Positions 45,676 through 54,211 of a stretch of DNA of 64,000 nucleotides are shown one piece after another. Numbering within the stretch: the stretch's first letter is position 1; every line of letters begins with the position of its first letter. The notes under the pieces are model-generated. The model was not told the origin of the DNA and did no database searches. It saw only the letters and a program-made list of their open reading frames with translations. Origin of the DNA: Candidatus Nitrospira allomarina (lineage in GTDB: Bacteria; Nitrospirota; Nitrospiria; Nitrospirales; UBA8639); contig NZ_CP116967.1 in NCBI RefSeq assembly GCF_032050975.1, forward strand, positions 2,229,001-2,293,000, given 5' to 3'. Position numbers and translations under genes: made by a program.

Positions 45676-47382
45676 ATGTTCATGAAGCGATATTCGTCGA
45701 AATATGCGCCGGGACGATCCTGTCTCCGGTACTTTCTCATCGCCATCTTCGTCATGGCACTTCCACAGTTAAGCCTTGGCGAGATGGGCGACGCTTCGGC
45801 TTCATCGGAGGGGAGTGCGGCTTTAGGTCAATTGGGAAGCATTGAATTTCCCGCATCAGGGTCCAGGGAAGCCCATCCCCATTTCCTAAGGGGTGTCGCG
45901 GCCCTGCATTCGTTCTGGTACGAAGAAGCCATCGAGGCTTTTCGTCGAGCGACCACGATTGATCCAAATTTTGTGATGGGATATTGGGGTGAAGCGATGG
46001 CGAATAACCATCCCGTCTGGCAGGAAGAAAATGTTGAGTCGGCACGGGCGGCGCTGGGAAAAGTATCCGATTCGGCGCCGGCAACGGTTAGAGAGCGTCA
46101 GTATCTCCAGGCCGTGAACACGTTATTTGGGGGGGGAGACAAGTTTGCCCGTGATCAGGGGTATGCGGCGCGCATGGAAAACCTTGCCAGCGAGTATCCC
46201 GAAGATCTGGAAGCCACCTGCTTGTATGCTCTGTCCCTGCTCGGGTTAGCCGTCCACTATGATGAGAAGCCGTATCTTCAGGAGAAATATCGCGTCCAGG
46301 CAGGTGCCTTGGCCTTAGGGGTGTATGGAGTGAATCCCAATCATCCGTGCGCCGCGCATTACACCATTCATGCCTTTGACGATCCCATCCACGCCATCCT
46401 GGCCCTTCCTCAAGCCCGTCGCTATGCCCAGATCGCTCCCGAAGCGCATCATGCGCAACATATGCCCGCCCACATATTTGTTCAACTGGGCATGTGGGAC
46501 CATGCAGCGGCCTCCAACAAAAACGGTTGGAAAATTTCACAGGCATGGGTCAAGGACAAGCAGTTACCATTATCCCTTCAGGATTATCACAGCCTGTACT
46601 GGTTGCAGTATGCCTACCTCCAACAAGGCCGATACAACGCCGCTGCCGCCCTGATATTGGAGAAGCAACAGGATATGGCGCAATCGTCATCCGGCGAACA
46701 GACACCGGTCCTTGGCTATGACCGGAAGGTCAGCCGGAATTACGATCAGATGGTGGCCGCCTTTATTATAGAAACCGAACGATGGGAGCTCGCGGACCAA
46801 GCCTGGAATGTGAATGACCACCGCTTTGGCAATGAGTCCCCATCCATGTCCGTCTATATCCGGGAATTCGCGCAGAGCATGGCCACACTGCGGAATCAAC
46901 CAATCGCTTACCAGGTACATCCCGGGTTAAATCCTCCGGTCCCGGAACCTTCCACGGAATCGTCTGATCCAATCAATTCACAAATCTGGAAATTGCAAAA
47001 CGCAGGGTTGAAGCATCTCATCAACGGCGACCACTCAGATGTCATTCGTATGCTTGATCGCGCCACCGCCCTGGAAGAATCCCTCCCGCCTCCTTCCGGC
47101 CCGCCTGATCTCATCAAACCCTCACATGAACTGTATGGCGAGTTACTGTTGGGCATCGACCGGCCGAAAGAAGCGCAACAACAATTTGAACAATCACTGT
47201 TAAGGCATCCCAAGCGGGCACGTTCACTTCTAGGTCTGGCACGGGCGGCAGCACAAATGGGCCATATACAAGCGACTCGTCAAGCCTATAGCAATTTTCT
47301 AGACATATGGAATCAGGCCGATTCGGATCTCCCCGAGGTGAATGAAGCAAAACAGTTCATTCAGCAAGCGGTCCAGCAATAA
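45676..47382 (+). CDS. Secreted TPR-repeat protein
   Basis: The 568-residue protein has an N-terminal signal segment (YFLIAIFVMALPQLSLGE), then helical repeats. TPR-like units are FLRGVAALHSFWYEEAIEAF with RRATTIDPNFVMGYWGEAMA near 75-115, and HELYGELLLGIDRPKEAQQQ with FEQSLLRHPKRARSLLGLAR near 485-535. A central region (about 215-330) contains NHPCAAHYTIHAFDDP and HAQHMPAHIFVQLGMWDHA, a His-rich patch found in related periplasmic TPR proteins. It probably mediates protein contacts; the His cluster might bind metal. AAGGAG precedes ATG 45676. It stands alone. Confidence 0.8.
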   Translation: MFMKRYSSKYAPGRSCLRYFLIAIFVMALPQLSLGEMGDASASSEGSAALGQLGSIEFPASGSREAHPHFLRGVAALHSFWYEEAIEAFRRATTIDPNFVMGYWGEAMANNHPVWQEENVESARAALGKVSDSAPATVRERQYLQAVNTLFGGGDKFARDQGYAARMENLASEYPEDLEATCLYALSLLGLAVHYDEKPYLQEKYRVQAGALALGVYGVNPNHPCAAHYTIHAFDDPIHAILALPQARRYAQIAPEAHHAQHMPAHIFVQLGMWDHAAASNKNGWKISQAWVKDKQLPLSLQDYHSLYWLQYAYLQQGRYNAAAALILEKQQDMAQSSSGEQTPVLGYDRKVSRNYDQMVAAFIIETERWELADQAWNVNDHRFGNESPSMSVYIREFAQSMATLRNQPIAYQVHPGLNPPVPEPSTESSDPINSQIWKLQNAGLKHLINGDHSDVIRMLDRATALEESLPPPSGPPDLIKPSHELYGELLLGIDRPKEAQQQFEQSLLRHPKRARSLLGLARAAAQMGHIQATRQAYSNFLDIWNQADSDLPEVNEAKQFIQQAVQQ

Positions 47383-47653
47383 CTCTCGGATGGGTCTTCT
47401 CCGGCATTCGCAATCGGGAATGCATCGTCTCTCTCTGACTCATTCCCGCTAGCTTCTGACGGAAATGTATTTAGTTATCAAAGAATTGAGGACATGAAAA
47501 TGGCGACTGCTCTGAGAATGTGCCCTGGGACACTAGCCTGCTGGCCCCCTCGGGCACTGCCTGTGGAAGATGGTCGATGGGTCCTTAAGAGTGATAGCCA
47601 GGAATGATTGGGATTGTCATCGCTTTGTACTTTGGATTGAGGTATGATTCTTT

Positions 47654-48142
47654 ATGGTGACGAACCGACTTTCTCTCGTATTCTCTTTCCTGTGTGGAAT
47701 CTTTCTTATCGGGTGCACTTCTCTCCCCGCATCATCTGTCCAACCTGAGTCGCCGGAAGTTCTGCTGGTCAATATCACTCCGTTAGACGCCACGATGTTT
47801 GAACAACGCTTGCAAGTCGACTTGCGTGTTCGGAATCCCAATGATTTTGACCTAGAGGTTACCGGCCTCGATTTCACCCTGCATCTTAATGATCAACGAC
47901 TTGCCCGAGGTCTGACGAATAAGGCCTCGATTCTTCCGAGACTGGGGGATGCCGTCATTTCCGTGGAGACCACGACCTCCACACTCGATGTCATACGCCA
48001 ACTCCTTCAACTCTCACAACGGCAGGAAGTCTCCTACCAGGTCCACGGCGTCCTCTATAGCCAAGGTGCCCGTTTACCCTTTGAAAATAAGGGAGTGTTG
48101 CTGGACACCAACGAAATTTCCGGCTCATCTCCAGGTTCCTGA
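47654..48142 (+). CDS. LEA14-like (LEA_2 domain) lipoprotein
   Basis: The 162-residue product has a lipoprotein signal (LSLVFSFLCGIFLIG then Cys) and one LEA type 2 domain (about 35-150): LLVNITPLDATMFEQRLQVD, LRVRNPNDFDLEVTGLDFTL, HLNDQRLARGLTNKAS and RLPFENKGVLLD. Proteins with this immunoglobulin-like fold are linked to desiccation and stress but their action in bacteria is unclear. It would sit on the periplasmic side of a membrane. No operon partner is seen. Confidence 0.82.
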   Translation: MVTNRLSLVFSFLCGIFLIGCTSLPASSVQPESPEVLLVNITPLDATMFEQRLQVDLRVRNPNDFDLEVTGLDFTLHLNDQRLARGLTNKASILPRLGDAVISVETTTSTLDVIRQLLQLSQRQEVSYQVHGVLYSQGARLPFENKGVLLDTNEISGSSPGS

Positions 48143-48386
48143 AGGAGCACCTGGTCCCTTCATTAGAGGTATTTCTCCTCCAGAGTTTTTATAAGCCAGC
48201 CTATTCCCCCCCAATTTAAAAAGTTCAACATCAGTTATTGATGTGGGACTCGAATTTTCCTGACCCCTCTGAGCCAAGAGGAAAACACAATTTTTGCCCA
48301 TAATTGCTTGTGGTCTTCCTCCTCGGGCACAATCTCTTGTGATTGGAATGACATTTATCCCAAGTCAGGGAAAGGAAATAATCCAT

Positions 48387-48932
48387 ATGAGTCTGTTTGT
48401 TGACCGGATGATACGCGCGGCTAAACTCGATGTTCGCCTTTATGAAGAGGTGGAAGCGGATAGGCGTTCGATGGGCCAGGCGATGGGAGTTGTGGTGTTA
48501 TCCAGCCTGGCTGGTGGTATCGGATTTATGCAAGAGGCCCGTTTGATGGGGCTGGTCATTGGAACAGTCGGGTCCCTGCTCGGATGGTATGTCTGGGCGC
48601 TCATGACTTACCTTATTGGGACGAAACTTCTTCCTGAACCGCAAACCCGCGCGGATCATGGTGAACTCTTACGGACGATCGGCTTTTCGAGTGCTCCTGG
48701 CCTCATTCGAGTGTTCGGCATTATCCCGGGTCTGAGCGGGTTTGTGAATCTTCTTGCCGGTGTTTGGATGCTCGTGGCCATGGTCATTGCGGTGCGCCAA
48801 GCCTTGGATTATCAGAGCACCTACCGCGCCATTGGGGTGTGTCTTATCGGCTGGATTATTCAGGCTATCCTGCTCGCGCTGCTGGTGACTACGATGGGCG
48901 GGGTGCCTGAACTCATGCTGGAGCAACCGTGA
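48387..48932 (+). CDS. Yip1-domain inner membrane protein
   Basis: The 181-residue protein begins MSLFVDRMIRAAKLDVRLYE, the typical start of bacterial Yip1 proteins. It has about five membrane helices: AMGVVVLSSLAGGIGFM, GLVIGTVGSLLGWYVWALMT, LIRVFGIIPGLSGFVNLLAG, VWMLVAMVIAVRQAL and IGVCLIGWIIQAILLALLVT. GGAAAGGAA upstream supports ATG 48387, while in-frame upstream codons to 48294 lack homology. The role of bacterial Yip1 proteins is unknown. A broken phosphodiesterase gene follows on the same strand. Confidence 0.82.
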   Translation: MSLFVDRMIRAAKLDVRLYEEVEADRRSMGQAMGVVVLSSLAGGIGFMQEARLMGLVIGTVGSLLGWYVWALMTYLIGTKLLPEPQTRADHGELLRTIGFSSAPGLIRVFGIIPGLSGFVNLLAGVWMLVAMVIAVRQALDYQSTYRAIGVCLIGWIIQAILLALLVTTMGGVPELMLEQP

Positions 48933-48981
48933 CTTCTCCCAACAGATTTTTTGAAAATGATCGGCCCTCCCGAGGTGTGTG

Positions 48982-49971
48982 ATGCCATGCGCTTGGTCCC
49001 GTACGAAGTCACCGCAAGCCACGTGGCGATTTTACATAGCCGCACTCGCCGGCATGACACTCTGGCTGGGATGTGCTTCGTCGCCATCCGGAATGGCTCC
49101 GGTTTCCTGTGAAGTCTCTCGCCTGCAGACGGCCGATCTTCCTGAGCGGGGAATCTCCGCTCACCGCGGGGGGCAGTTGGGATGTCCGGTGAACACGAAC
49201 GGTGCGTTTCAGCGGGCCATCTGCCTTGGCGTTCACCAGATTGAACTGGATGTGCGATCGACTGCGGATGCCGTACTTGTTGTTTCACATGATGATCGCG
49301 TGACAGACGAGCAGGGGTGAACCCTGCGCATTTCCGAGTCGACTCTCGCCCAAGTCCAAAGCCTGCAGCTCGGGCCGTGTCCAGGCGAGGAGGCCGGACA
49401 GCGTATTCCCACATTTGAAGAGGCTCTTGCCATTATGCCGCACAATATCTGGATCAATGTGGATATCAAACAGAACAATCCTCTGGTCGGGAGGCTCGTT
49501 GCCGAGACGGTCGCCAAAGCCCAACGCTTCAATCAGATTATCTTCGGCGCGCGTGAGGGTACCGCTCCGGCCGTGCGCCGCGTGGCAGGAAAGGCCGAAG
49601 AAGAGAGCTGGGTCGCCAACATGAGCCGGGAGATCTTTCGCTCCCAGTACGTTGACACCACTATTAATTCCTGTGATGAGTTCATCCAGCTGTCCTTTTT
49701 GCGTGGGCGGCCAAGCGTCGAGACCATGGAGCAACTGAATCAGGCAGGAATCCGTGTGAACTATTCGTGGCTCGGAGATGAAGACGAGGGGGAGCTCAGG
49801 CAAGATCTGGGGGAACTGTTCGCCCGTGGAGTGGACTTTGTCTTGGTCGACCATGTCGGGCAGGCCTTGAAAGGGGCGTGCGCTCTGGGAATCACTCCTG
49901 TGGTTCCGCACTGGAATGGCACTGCTCCCTTCACCTGCCGCGAGCCTCCTCGCTTCGCACCCGAACGATGA
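48982..49971 (+). pseudogene. Glycerophosphodiester phosphodiesterase-like lipoprotein gene with one in-frame stop
   Basis: One frame from ATG 48982 to TGA 49971 encodes a lipoprotein signal (IAALAGMTLWLG then Cys) and a GDPD barrel: ISAHRGGQLGCPVNTNGAFQ, GVHQIELDVRSTADAVLVVS, HDDRVTDEQG and WINVDIKQN, ending VDFVLVDHVGQALKGACALG. It is interrupted only by a TGA at 49318-49320, after DEQG, where relatives have Arg or Thr; CGA to TGA is one change. The reading frame is otherwise open on both sides for the whole domain. Either a recent nonsense mutation, readthrough, or an error in the sequence. The enzyme would split glycerophosphodiesters in the periplasm. Confidence 0.8.
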
Positions 49972-50059
49972 TTATTCCTCTTCTTACTGTGGATCATTCC
50001 ATTCACGTTCTTCTATGGTTACTTCAACTTCTTATTCACCTGACAGCAGATGGAACATA

Positions 50060-50815
50060 ATGAATCAAACAACCAGATTTGAAATACCCGGAACAGATTC
50101 TAAACGCATTGTCGGTGACCGCATTTCCGGCCAGGAACGACAATTACTTTTTGTGACCGGTTTTCTATCCAAGCGGTGGGGCAATAAAAGCAAGGCTCTG
50201 GCCGGTTTGTGTAAGGAGCGAGGCTGGGGCTTTTGCTGTTTTGATTTTCGTGGTAATGGCGAATCAGAGGGCGCCTTCGCCGACTATACGTTGTTGGACT
50301 GGCTTGCGGACGCGCGAAGCGTGACAACAATGCTGGCCGATGGTCCGCCTGTGACCATTATCGGATCATCGTTAGGTGGCTGGCTGGCATGGCTTCTGGG
50401 ACAGGAATTTCCTCACGTGCAACAATTGGTGCTCCTGGCTCCGGCATTTAATATGATGGGAAAACGCGCGCAGGATATTGCTCCTGAACGACGCCAACGG
50501 TGGCAGGAGACCGGATGGATGCCGTGGGACGACGACGCCTTGCATAAGGACTTTCCGCTCTCGTGGAAATGGGTGGAAGAAAGCGAAGCGTTATGGGCCA
50601 GGCGAATAGATTCACCCAAAAGGGTGTCCACGCGCATTGTGCATGGACTTCAGGACGTCGTAATCCTTCCGAAAGGAAGCTGGCAATTTACCGAACACCT
50701 GCTCACACAAGATCCTCAACATCCGATCGAGCTGCTTTTGAAAACCGGGGATCATCGGTTTAGCAGCCCCGCTAATCTTCAGACATTCCTGGAGGTTGCT
50801 CAACAGCTTCAGTAA
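50060..50815 (+). CDS. Alpha/beta hydrolase
   Basis: The 251-residue cytoplasmic protein has the alpha/beta hydrolase fold. LLFVTGFLSKRWGNKSKALA forms the oxyanion region, DFRGNGESEG follows, then the nucleophile elbow IIGSSLGGWLAWLLGQEFP (G-S-S-L-G), the acid in IVHGLQDVVILP, and the base His in LLLKTGDHRFS. Relatives include small carboxylesterases and YqiA/RBBP9-like proteins; the substrate is unknown. The ATG at 50060 lies before the conserved part; the frame extends upstream into the end of the GDPD gene without similarity. Confidence 0.85.
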   Translation: MNQTTRFEIPGTDSKRIVGDRISGQERQLLFVTGFLSKRWGNKSKALAGLCKERGWGFCCFDFRGNGESEGAFADYTLLDWLADARSVTTMLADGPPVTIIGSSLGGWLAWLLGQEFPHVQQLVLLAPAFNMMGKRAQDIAPERRQRWQETGWMPWDDDALHKDFPLSWKWVEESEALWARRIDSPKRVSTRIVHGLQDVVILPKGSWQFTEHLLTQDPQHPIELLLKTGDHRFSSPANLQTFLEVAQQLQ

Positions 50816-50918
50816 GAAACCGGACCATGTTTTTTTTAACATCAGAGATTGTCGGCCACCTCCTTTCACCGCTATTGCTTCAGCCGGAATTTTTAAACCC
50901 AGGAAAGGAATAATCACC

Positions 50919-51290
50919 ATGACTGCACCGAGCCATCCTCATGCCATTACCATTACGCCCAATCCGAATCGGGTCAAAGTGACCTTTAACGGGACGGTCA
51001 TTGCGGATACCAGGCGAGCCCTGACATTGCGGGAGGGACCTGTGCCACCGGCTCACTATCTTCCGCGTGAAGATGTGACGATGTCCTGCCTTCGCCCCAC
51101 GACTCATTCCACGCACTGCCCTTTTAAGGGGGACGCGTCGTATTTCAGCGTAAGCGTGGAGGGCAAAACCGCCGAGAATGCGGTCTGGACGTATGAGACT
51201 CCCTTAGCTTCCGTGGCCGACATCAAGAATTACGTGGCTTTTTATCCCGAAAAGATGGATGCCATTGAGGAGCTTCCTTCCGCGTCATGA
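50919..51290 (+). CDS. DUF427-domain protein
   Basis: The 123-residue protein matches DUF427: NRVKVTFNGTVIADTRRALT, HYLPREDVTMSCLRPTTHST, HCPFKGDASYFSVSVEGK, AVWTYETPLASVADIKNYVA and FYPEKMDAIEE. The HCPFKG.A.Y motif is diagnostic. The family has a small beta fold and no established reaction; the conserved His, Cys and Lys suggest ligand or metal binding. GGAAAGGAA precedes the ATG. Two further small conserved genes follow on the same strand. Confidence 0.88.
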   Translation: MTAPSHPHAITITPNPNRVKVTFNGTVIADTRRALTLREGPVPPAHYLPREDVTMSCLRPTTHSTHCPFKGDASYFSVSVEGKTAENAVWTYETPLASVADIKNYVAFYPEKMDAIEELPSAS

Positions 51291-51321
51291 TATTTAAGGA
51301 TGGAACCATTCAATTCGGTTT

Positions 51322-51348
51322 TTGGCCCATGATGACATCATGGGCCAA
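51322..51348. repeat. Perfect 27-bp palindrome
   Basis: TTGGCCCATGATG, a central A, then CATCATGGGCCAA form a perfect inverted repeat with 13-bp arms and a single central base. It lies 32 bp after the DUF427 stop and 135 bp before the GYD gene. No T-run follows on either strand, so it is not a typical terminator. It may be an operator or a recombination trace. Confidence 0.6.
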
Positions 51349-51482
51349 GAAGTCGCCCGTGAACCTTTTCAGGTAATCAGAGCATGGCTGTTTTTTATTG
51401 CCTCTTTCAATTAGGATAGATGTATCTCGTCTCTAGGACAAACATTTTCATCATTATTCACTTTTTCCCGGGGAGGTATATT

Positions 51483-51806
51483 ATGCCGATCTATGTGAGT
51501 TTAGTGAATTTTACCCATGACGGGCTGATGACCATGAAGGCTAAGGGTGTGCAGCGGTCGGACATGGTAAAGAAAAATGTCGAATCCTTGGGTGGGAAGA
51601 TGCTACACGCCTTTTATTGCCTGGGGGAATATGATGTGGTGGCCATTTTAGAATTTCCCAATAATCGCGCGGCCATGAAGGCCGGTGTGCTCAATGCCTC
51701 CATGGGACATATTCGCATTAAGACGATGCCGGCCGTATCCCGCGATGAGTGGAAATCGGTCCTGAGTGAAACGTGGGGCAAACCCAAAAAGAAGAAGCGA
51801 GGGTGA
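51483..51806 (+). CDS. GYD-domain protein
   Basis: The 107-residue protein has the GYD domain: MPIYVSLVNFTHDGLMTMK at the start and AFYCLGEYDVVAILEFPNNR, where the GEYD motif replaces GxYD, then AAMKAGVLNASMGHIRIKTM. The C-terminus is basic (WGKPKKKKRG). GYD proteins have a ferredoxin-like fold and no known reaction. GGGGAGG lies before the ATG at 51483, so the upstream in-frame start is rejected. It lies between two other small conserved genes. Confidence 0.85.
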   Translation: MPIYVSLVNFTHDGLMTMKAKGVQRSDMVKKNVESLGGKMLHAFYCLGEYDVVAILEFPNNRAAMKAGVLNASMGHIRIKTMPAVSRDEWKSVLSETWGKPKKKKRG

Positions 51807-52026
51807 CCTGCTCTTCAAGTCATTTGGCATCGGGCCGGGCAATGCGTGATTTTTCCGGTCTCTAAGGGTGAGGCCTAGATTGTCTTCCCTTGCGTATCCA
51901 TTTCATGGCATGCTCGTGGTTGTGCAGCTAGGCCATTTCCCCTCATAATCTTTCATCAGGCCTTTGGAGCATAATTGTCGGTGATCACCGTTGACGAACA
52001 GATTCATCCTGTCGGGAGGTATCTTT

Positions 52027-52386
52027 ATGGGGCCAACGAAAGCTGTCGTAAAAGACTGTGGGATCTATGATGCGAAAACCGGGAATTTGATTAAGGATGG
52101 GTTTCCTACCCCTGAGTCGATCCAGGATTATGCTGCTCATCATTATCTCGTGCTCCCTGTGGTCAATAAAGACTGTCAACCATGGTTGCTCGATGGCCAA
52201 CCGATTTTTTGCCTACGTGGCACCCGCTATGAAAACCTCAAGGACGAAGTGTTGCATCTGGCACGATGTCCGGACTGTGGCGGTATGGGGATCCGGGATG
52301 ATGAACCGGTCGTCGAATCCGATTGTATCCGGTGCGTGTCCTGCGGCCATGAGTTTGATACCCGCTTGGAGATGATGGAAAGTTGA
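52027..52386 (+). CDS. Hypothetical protein with C-terminal zinc ribbon
   Basis: The 119-residue product starts at ATG 52027 with a GGGAGG site upstream. Residues 1-80 (VKDCGIYDAKTGNLIKDGFP, TPESIQDYAAHHYLVLPVVN) are not recognised. The C-terminus holds a clear zinc ribbon: ARCPDCGGMGIRDDEPV followed by CIRCVSCGHEFDTRLEM. It may bind nucleic acid or protein. A 55-residue zinc protein follows on the same strand. Confidence 0.65.
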   Translation: MGPTKAVVKDCGIYDAKTGNLIKDGFPTPESIQDYAAHHYLVLPVVNKDCQPWLLDGQPIFCLRGTRYENLKDEVLHLARCPDCGGMGIRDDEPVVESDCIRCVSCGHEFDTRLEMMES

Positions 52387-52706
52387 GCGAGGTGTTCGTC
52401 CGCGATCCTGTATGAATTTTTCTTCTGATTCGCCTGGGACGATCATGTTGAATAGCGATTTTCATGAAGGCCACAGGAGACCTCCTCGTCTCAGACAATC
52501 TGCCTTTGGCTTGATGAGACTCCGGTCTGTCCAATTCTGTCATGGTGCTAATTCCCTCCGAACGTGCATTCAGCCATGCCCTCCCCATGTTCTTTTGGAT
52601 ATGTCTCACACTGATCTTTGGTGGAATGCCAGTCCTCTCGGTAAATTAGCGGATATCCCGGATGTCGAGAGATATCTCCGCTCCATCCCATTGCCGGAGA
52701 AAAGAT

Positions 52707-52874
52707 ATGCCCAATGCGAAACGGGAAAAGCCCTGCTATTTGTGTAAGGAAGCAGGGTCGGAAAGTTTAAGTTATTTGGTGTGTATACAATGCTCCCGGC
52801 ATTTTTGTCGTCTTCATGGTGACCCGCAAATGGATGAATGTATTAAATGCCTCGAAGGCAACGAAGAAACCTAG
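52707..52874 (+). CDS. Small cysteine-rich putative binuclear zinc protein, copy 1 (55 aa)
   Basis: The 55-residue protein has eight likely zinc ligands: C10-x2-C13, C26-x2-C29, C34-x2-H37 and C45-x2-C48, with the core RHFCRLHGDP and ECIKCLEG. The spacing suits a cross-brace of RING or B-box type, unusual in bacteria. GGAGA upstream supports ATG 52707. A paralogue with identical ligand spacing is at 56988-57155. The stop codon touches the left end of a MITE-like repeat. Function unknown; protein or nucleic-acid binding is a guess. Confidence 0.7.
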   Translation: MPNAKREKPCYLCKEAGSESLSYLVCIQCSRHFCRLHGDPQMDECIKCLEGNEET

Positions 52875-53147
52875 AGGGGGCTGTTGAAAAAAGCCGCCAG
52901 CGGCGTTCTCGGCATTTTTCCGTGCTCACGTACTGGAAGTACGCTCTGCGCGCAAAACAAAAGTTGTGCCCTTCGGGACAGGGCAGGCAATTTCCGGCCT
53001 TCCCTTCGACGTGACTCAGGGCAGGACTGGACGAACCCTTCGAAATGCTCAGGGCATGCTTTTTTGAACCCCCCCGAGGCCTCTAATATGCAACGTGCCT
53101 GTGGGTCAATATGCCCTTGGAAATTATTATTCAACACTCCCTAGAGG
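52870..53147. mobile_element. MITE-like non-coding element
   Basis: A 278-bp non-coding stretch is bounded by imperfect inverted ends, CCTAGAGGGGGCTGTTGAA at 52870-52888 and TTCAACACTCCCTAGAGG at 53130-53147. Inside are GCCGCCAGCGGC, an inverted CGTAC-TGGAA-GTACG, and CTCAGGGCA-type words. No transposase is encoded. It starts at the stop codon of the zinc protein gene. Its build is that of a miniature inverted-repeat element needing a transposase from elsewhere. Confidence 0.55.
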
Positions 53148-53224
53148 TGTGCTGAAAAGGTCAGTCTTCCAGGATTGAGTTCATGAGAGGCCAATTTCTC
53201 AGTAAAATAATCTTTGATTCATTT

Positions 53225-53273
53225 GTCATCCTGAGCCCATGGCGAAGGATCTGTGTCCAGGTTGAGGCCCCGC
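53225..53273 (+). repeat. Dispersed repeat, copy 2
   Basis: This stretch reads CATCCTGAGCCCATGG then CGAAGGATCTGTGTCCAGG and GTTGAGG. It corresponds, with few mismatches, to the minus strand of 630-678. It lies between the MITE-like element and the RbgA gene, in non-coding DNA, so it forms part of a repeat-rich junction. Confidence 0.55.
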
Positions 53274-53325
53274 ACGACTGAGGAATATTCTTCGTCTGCA
53301 GAAAAGCCGAAAATGCAATCTGACC

Positions 53326-54183
53326 TTAGAGGCGAGCGTCTCGAGTTTCCGGCGTCTCCAGGCTAATCCGGCCCAGCGTGCCATTGCGAAATTCCGTCAA
53401 GAGAATTTTCGCCGCTTTTTCCCGATCCAATTCTCCACCTTTGCCTTTCCGCAAACAACCGCGTTTTGTGGCAATGGCTTCGAGCACGCCCGTGCTATCC
53501 AGACCCTCTGTGAGAAAGCCGTAGCGTTTCGTCAGCAAAGTAGGGTAGCGCGAGAGAAGGATGGTGGCCAGAAACTCGGCAATTTCTTCCTCGACCATCA
53601 CCTTGGCGGTGACTGCGTGGATAGTCGCGAGCAGGAGTCCCACGACAGGATGTTCGATTTTTGGCCACAAGAGGCCGGGTGAGTCAATGAGCGTCATGTG
53701 GTCGTTCAAAGTGTGGCGTTGCTGGACTTTCGTCACGGCGGGTTCGTTGCCGACTTTTGCGAGGCGGCGTTTGAGCAGGCTATTCATGAGCGTGGATTTT
53801 CCCACATTGGGGATGCCCATGATCAGCATGCGAAGCGGCTTGCTGGTGCTATGACGATGCGGGGCCAGGAGCTGACAGAGCCCGGGTACTTTGGCGGCCT
53901 GGCCGGCCTGGTGACAGGAGAGAGCGACGGCGTTGACGTCAGATTCCCGGTTGAATTCGTTCAACCAGGCTTGAGTGACGGCGGGGTCGGCAAGATCGGC
54001 TTTGTTGAGCACCTTCAGGCAAGGGCGCTGTCGGTGCAGCCGCAGTTCCGTGATCAACGGGTTGCTGCTGGCATCCGGCATGCGCGCATCCAGTATTTCG
54101 ACCAGGACATCGATGGCTTCCATCGCTTTGGCCGCTTCCTTGCGCGCGACATTCATGTGGCCGGGAAACCATTGTATGGACAT
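53326..54183 (-). CDS. ylqF: YlqF/RbgA-type ribosome assembly GTPase
   Basis: The 285-residue protein is a circularly permuted GTPase. The motifs appear in the order G4 (LNKAD), G1 (GIPNVGKST), G2 (VTK) and G3 (DSPG), as in RbgA. It begins MSIQWFPGHMNVARKEAAKA, the typical start, and has a C-terminal helical domain for 50S binding (FLTEGLDSTGVLEAIATKRG). It helps late assembly of the large ribosomal subunit. The genes to its right on the minus strand (helicase, zinc ribbon) probably precede it in transcription, with a 28-bp gap. Confidence 0.93.
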   Translation of the reverse strand: MSIQWFPGHMNVARKEAAKAMEAIDVLVEILDARMPDASSNPLITELRLHRQRPCLKVLNKADLADPAVTQAWLNEFNRESDVNAVALSCHQAGQAAKVPGLCQLLAPHRHSTSKPLRMLIMGIPNVGKSTLMNSLLKRRLAKVGNEPAVTKVQQRHTLNDHMTLIDSPGLLWPKIEHPVVGLLLATIHAVTAKVMVEEEIAEFLATILLSRYPTLLTKRYGFLTEGLDSTGVLEAIATKRGCLRKGKGGELDREKAAKILLTEFRNGTLGRISLETPETRDARL

Positions 54184-54211
54184 AGGGACGAGGCTTCCTG
54201 TAAAAATGACC

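Noticed and set aside
49318-49320. The in-frame TGA as a selenocysteine codon
   Set aside because: GDPD enzymes do not use a catalytic Cys or selenocysteine at this place, and no SECIS-like hairpin was evident after the codon.
52412-52747. Plus-strand frame of 111 residues
   Set aside because: Overlaps the zinc protein start, has no ribosome site or family, and looks like read-through of non-coding DNA.
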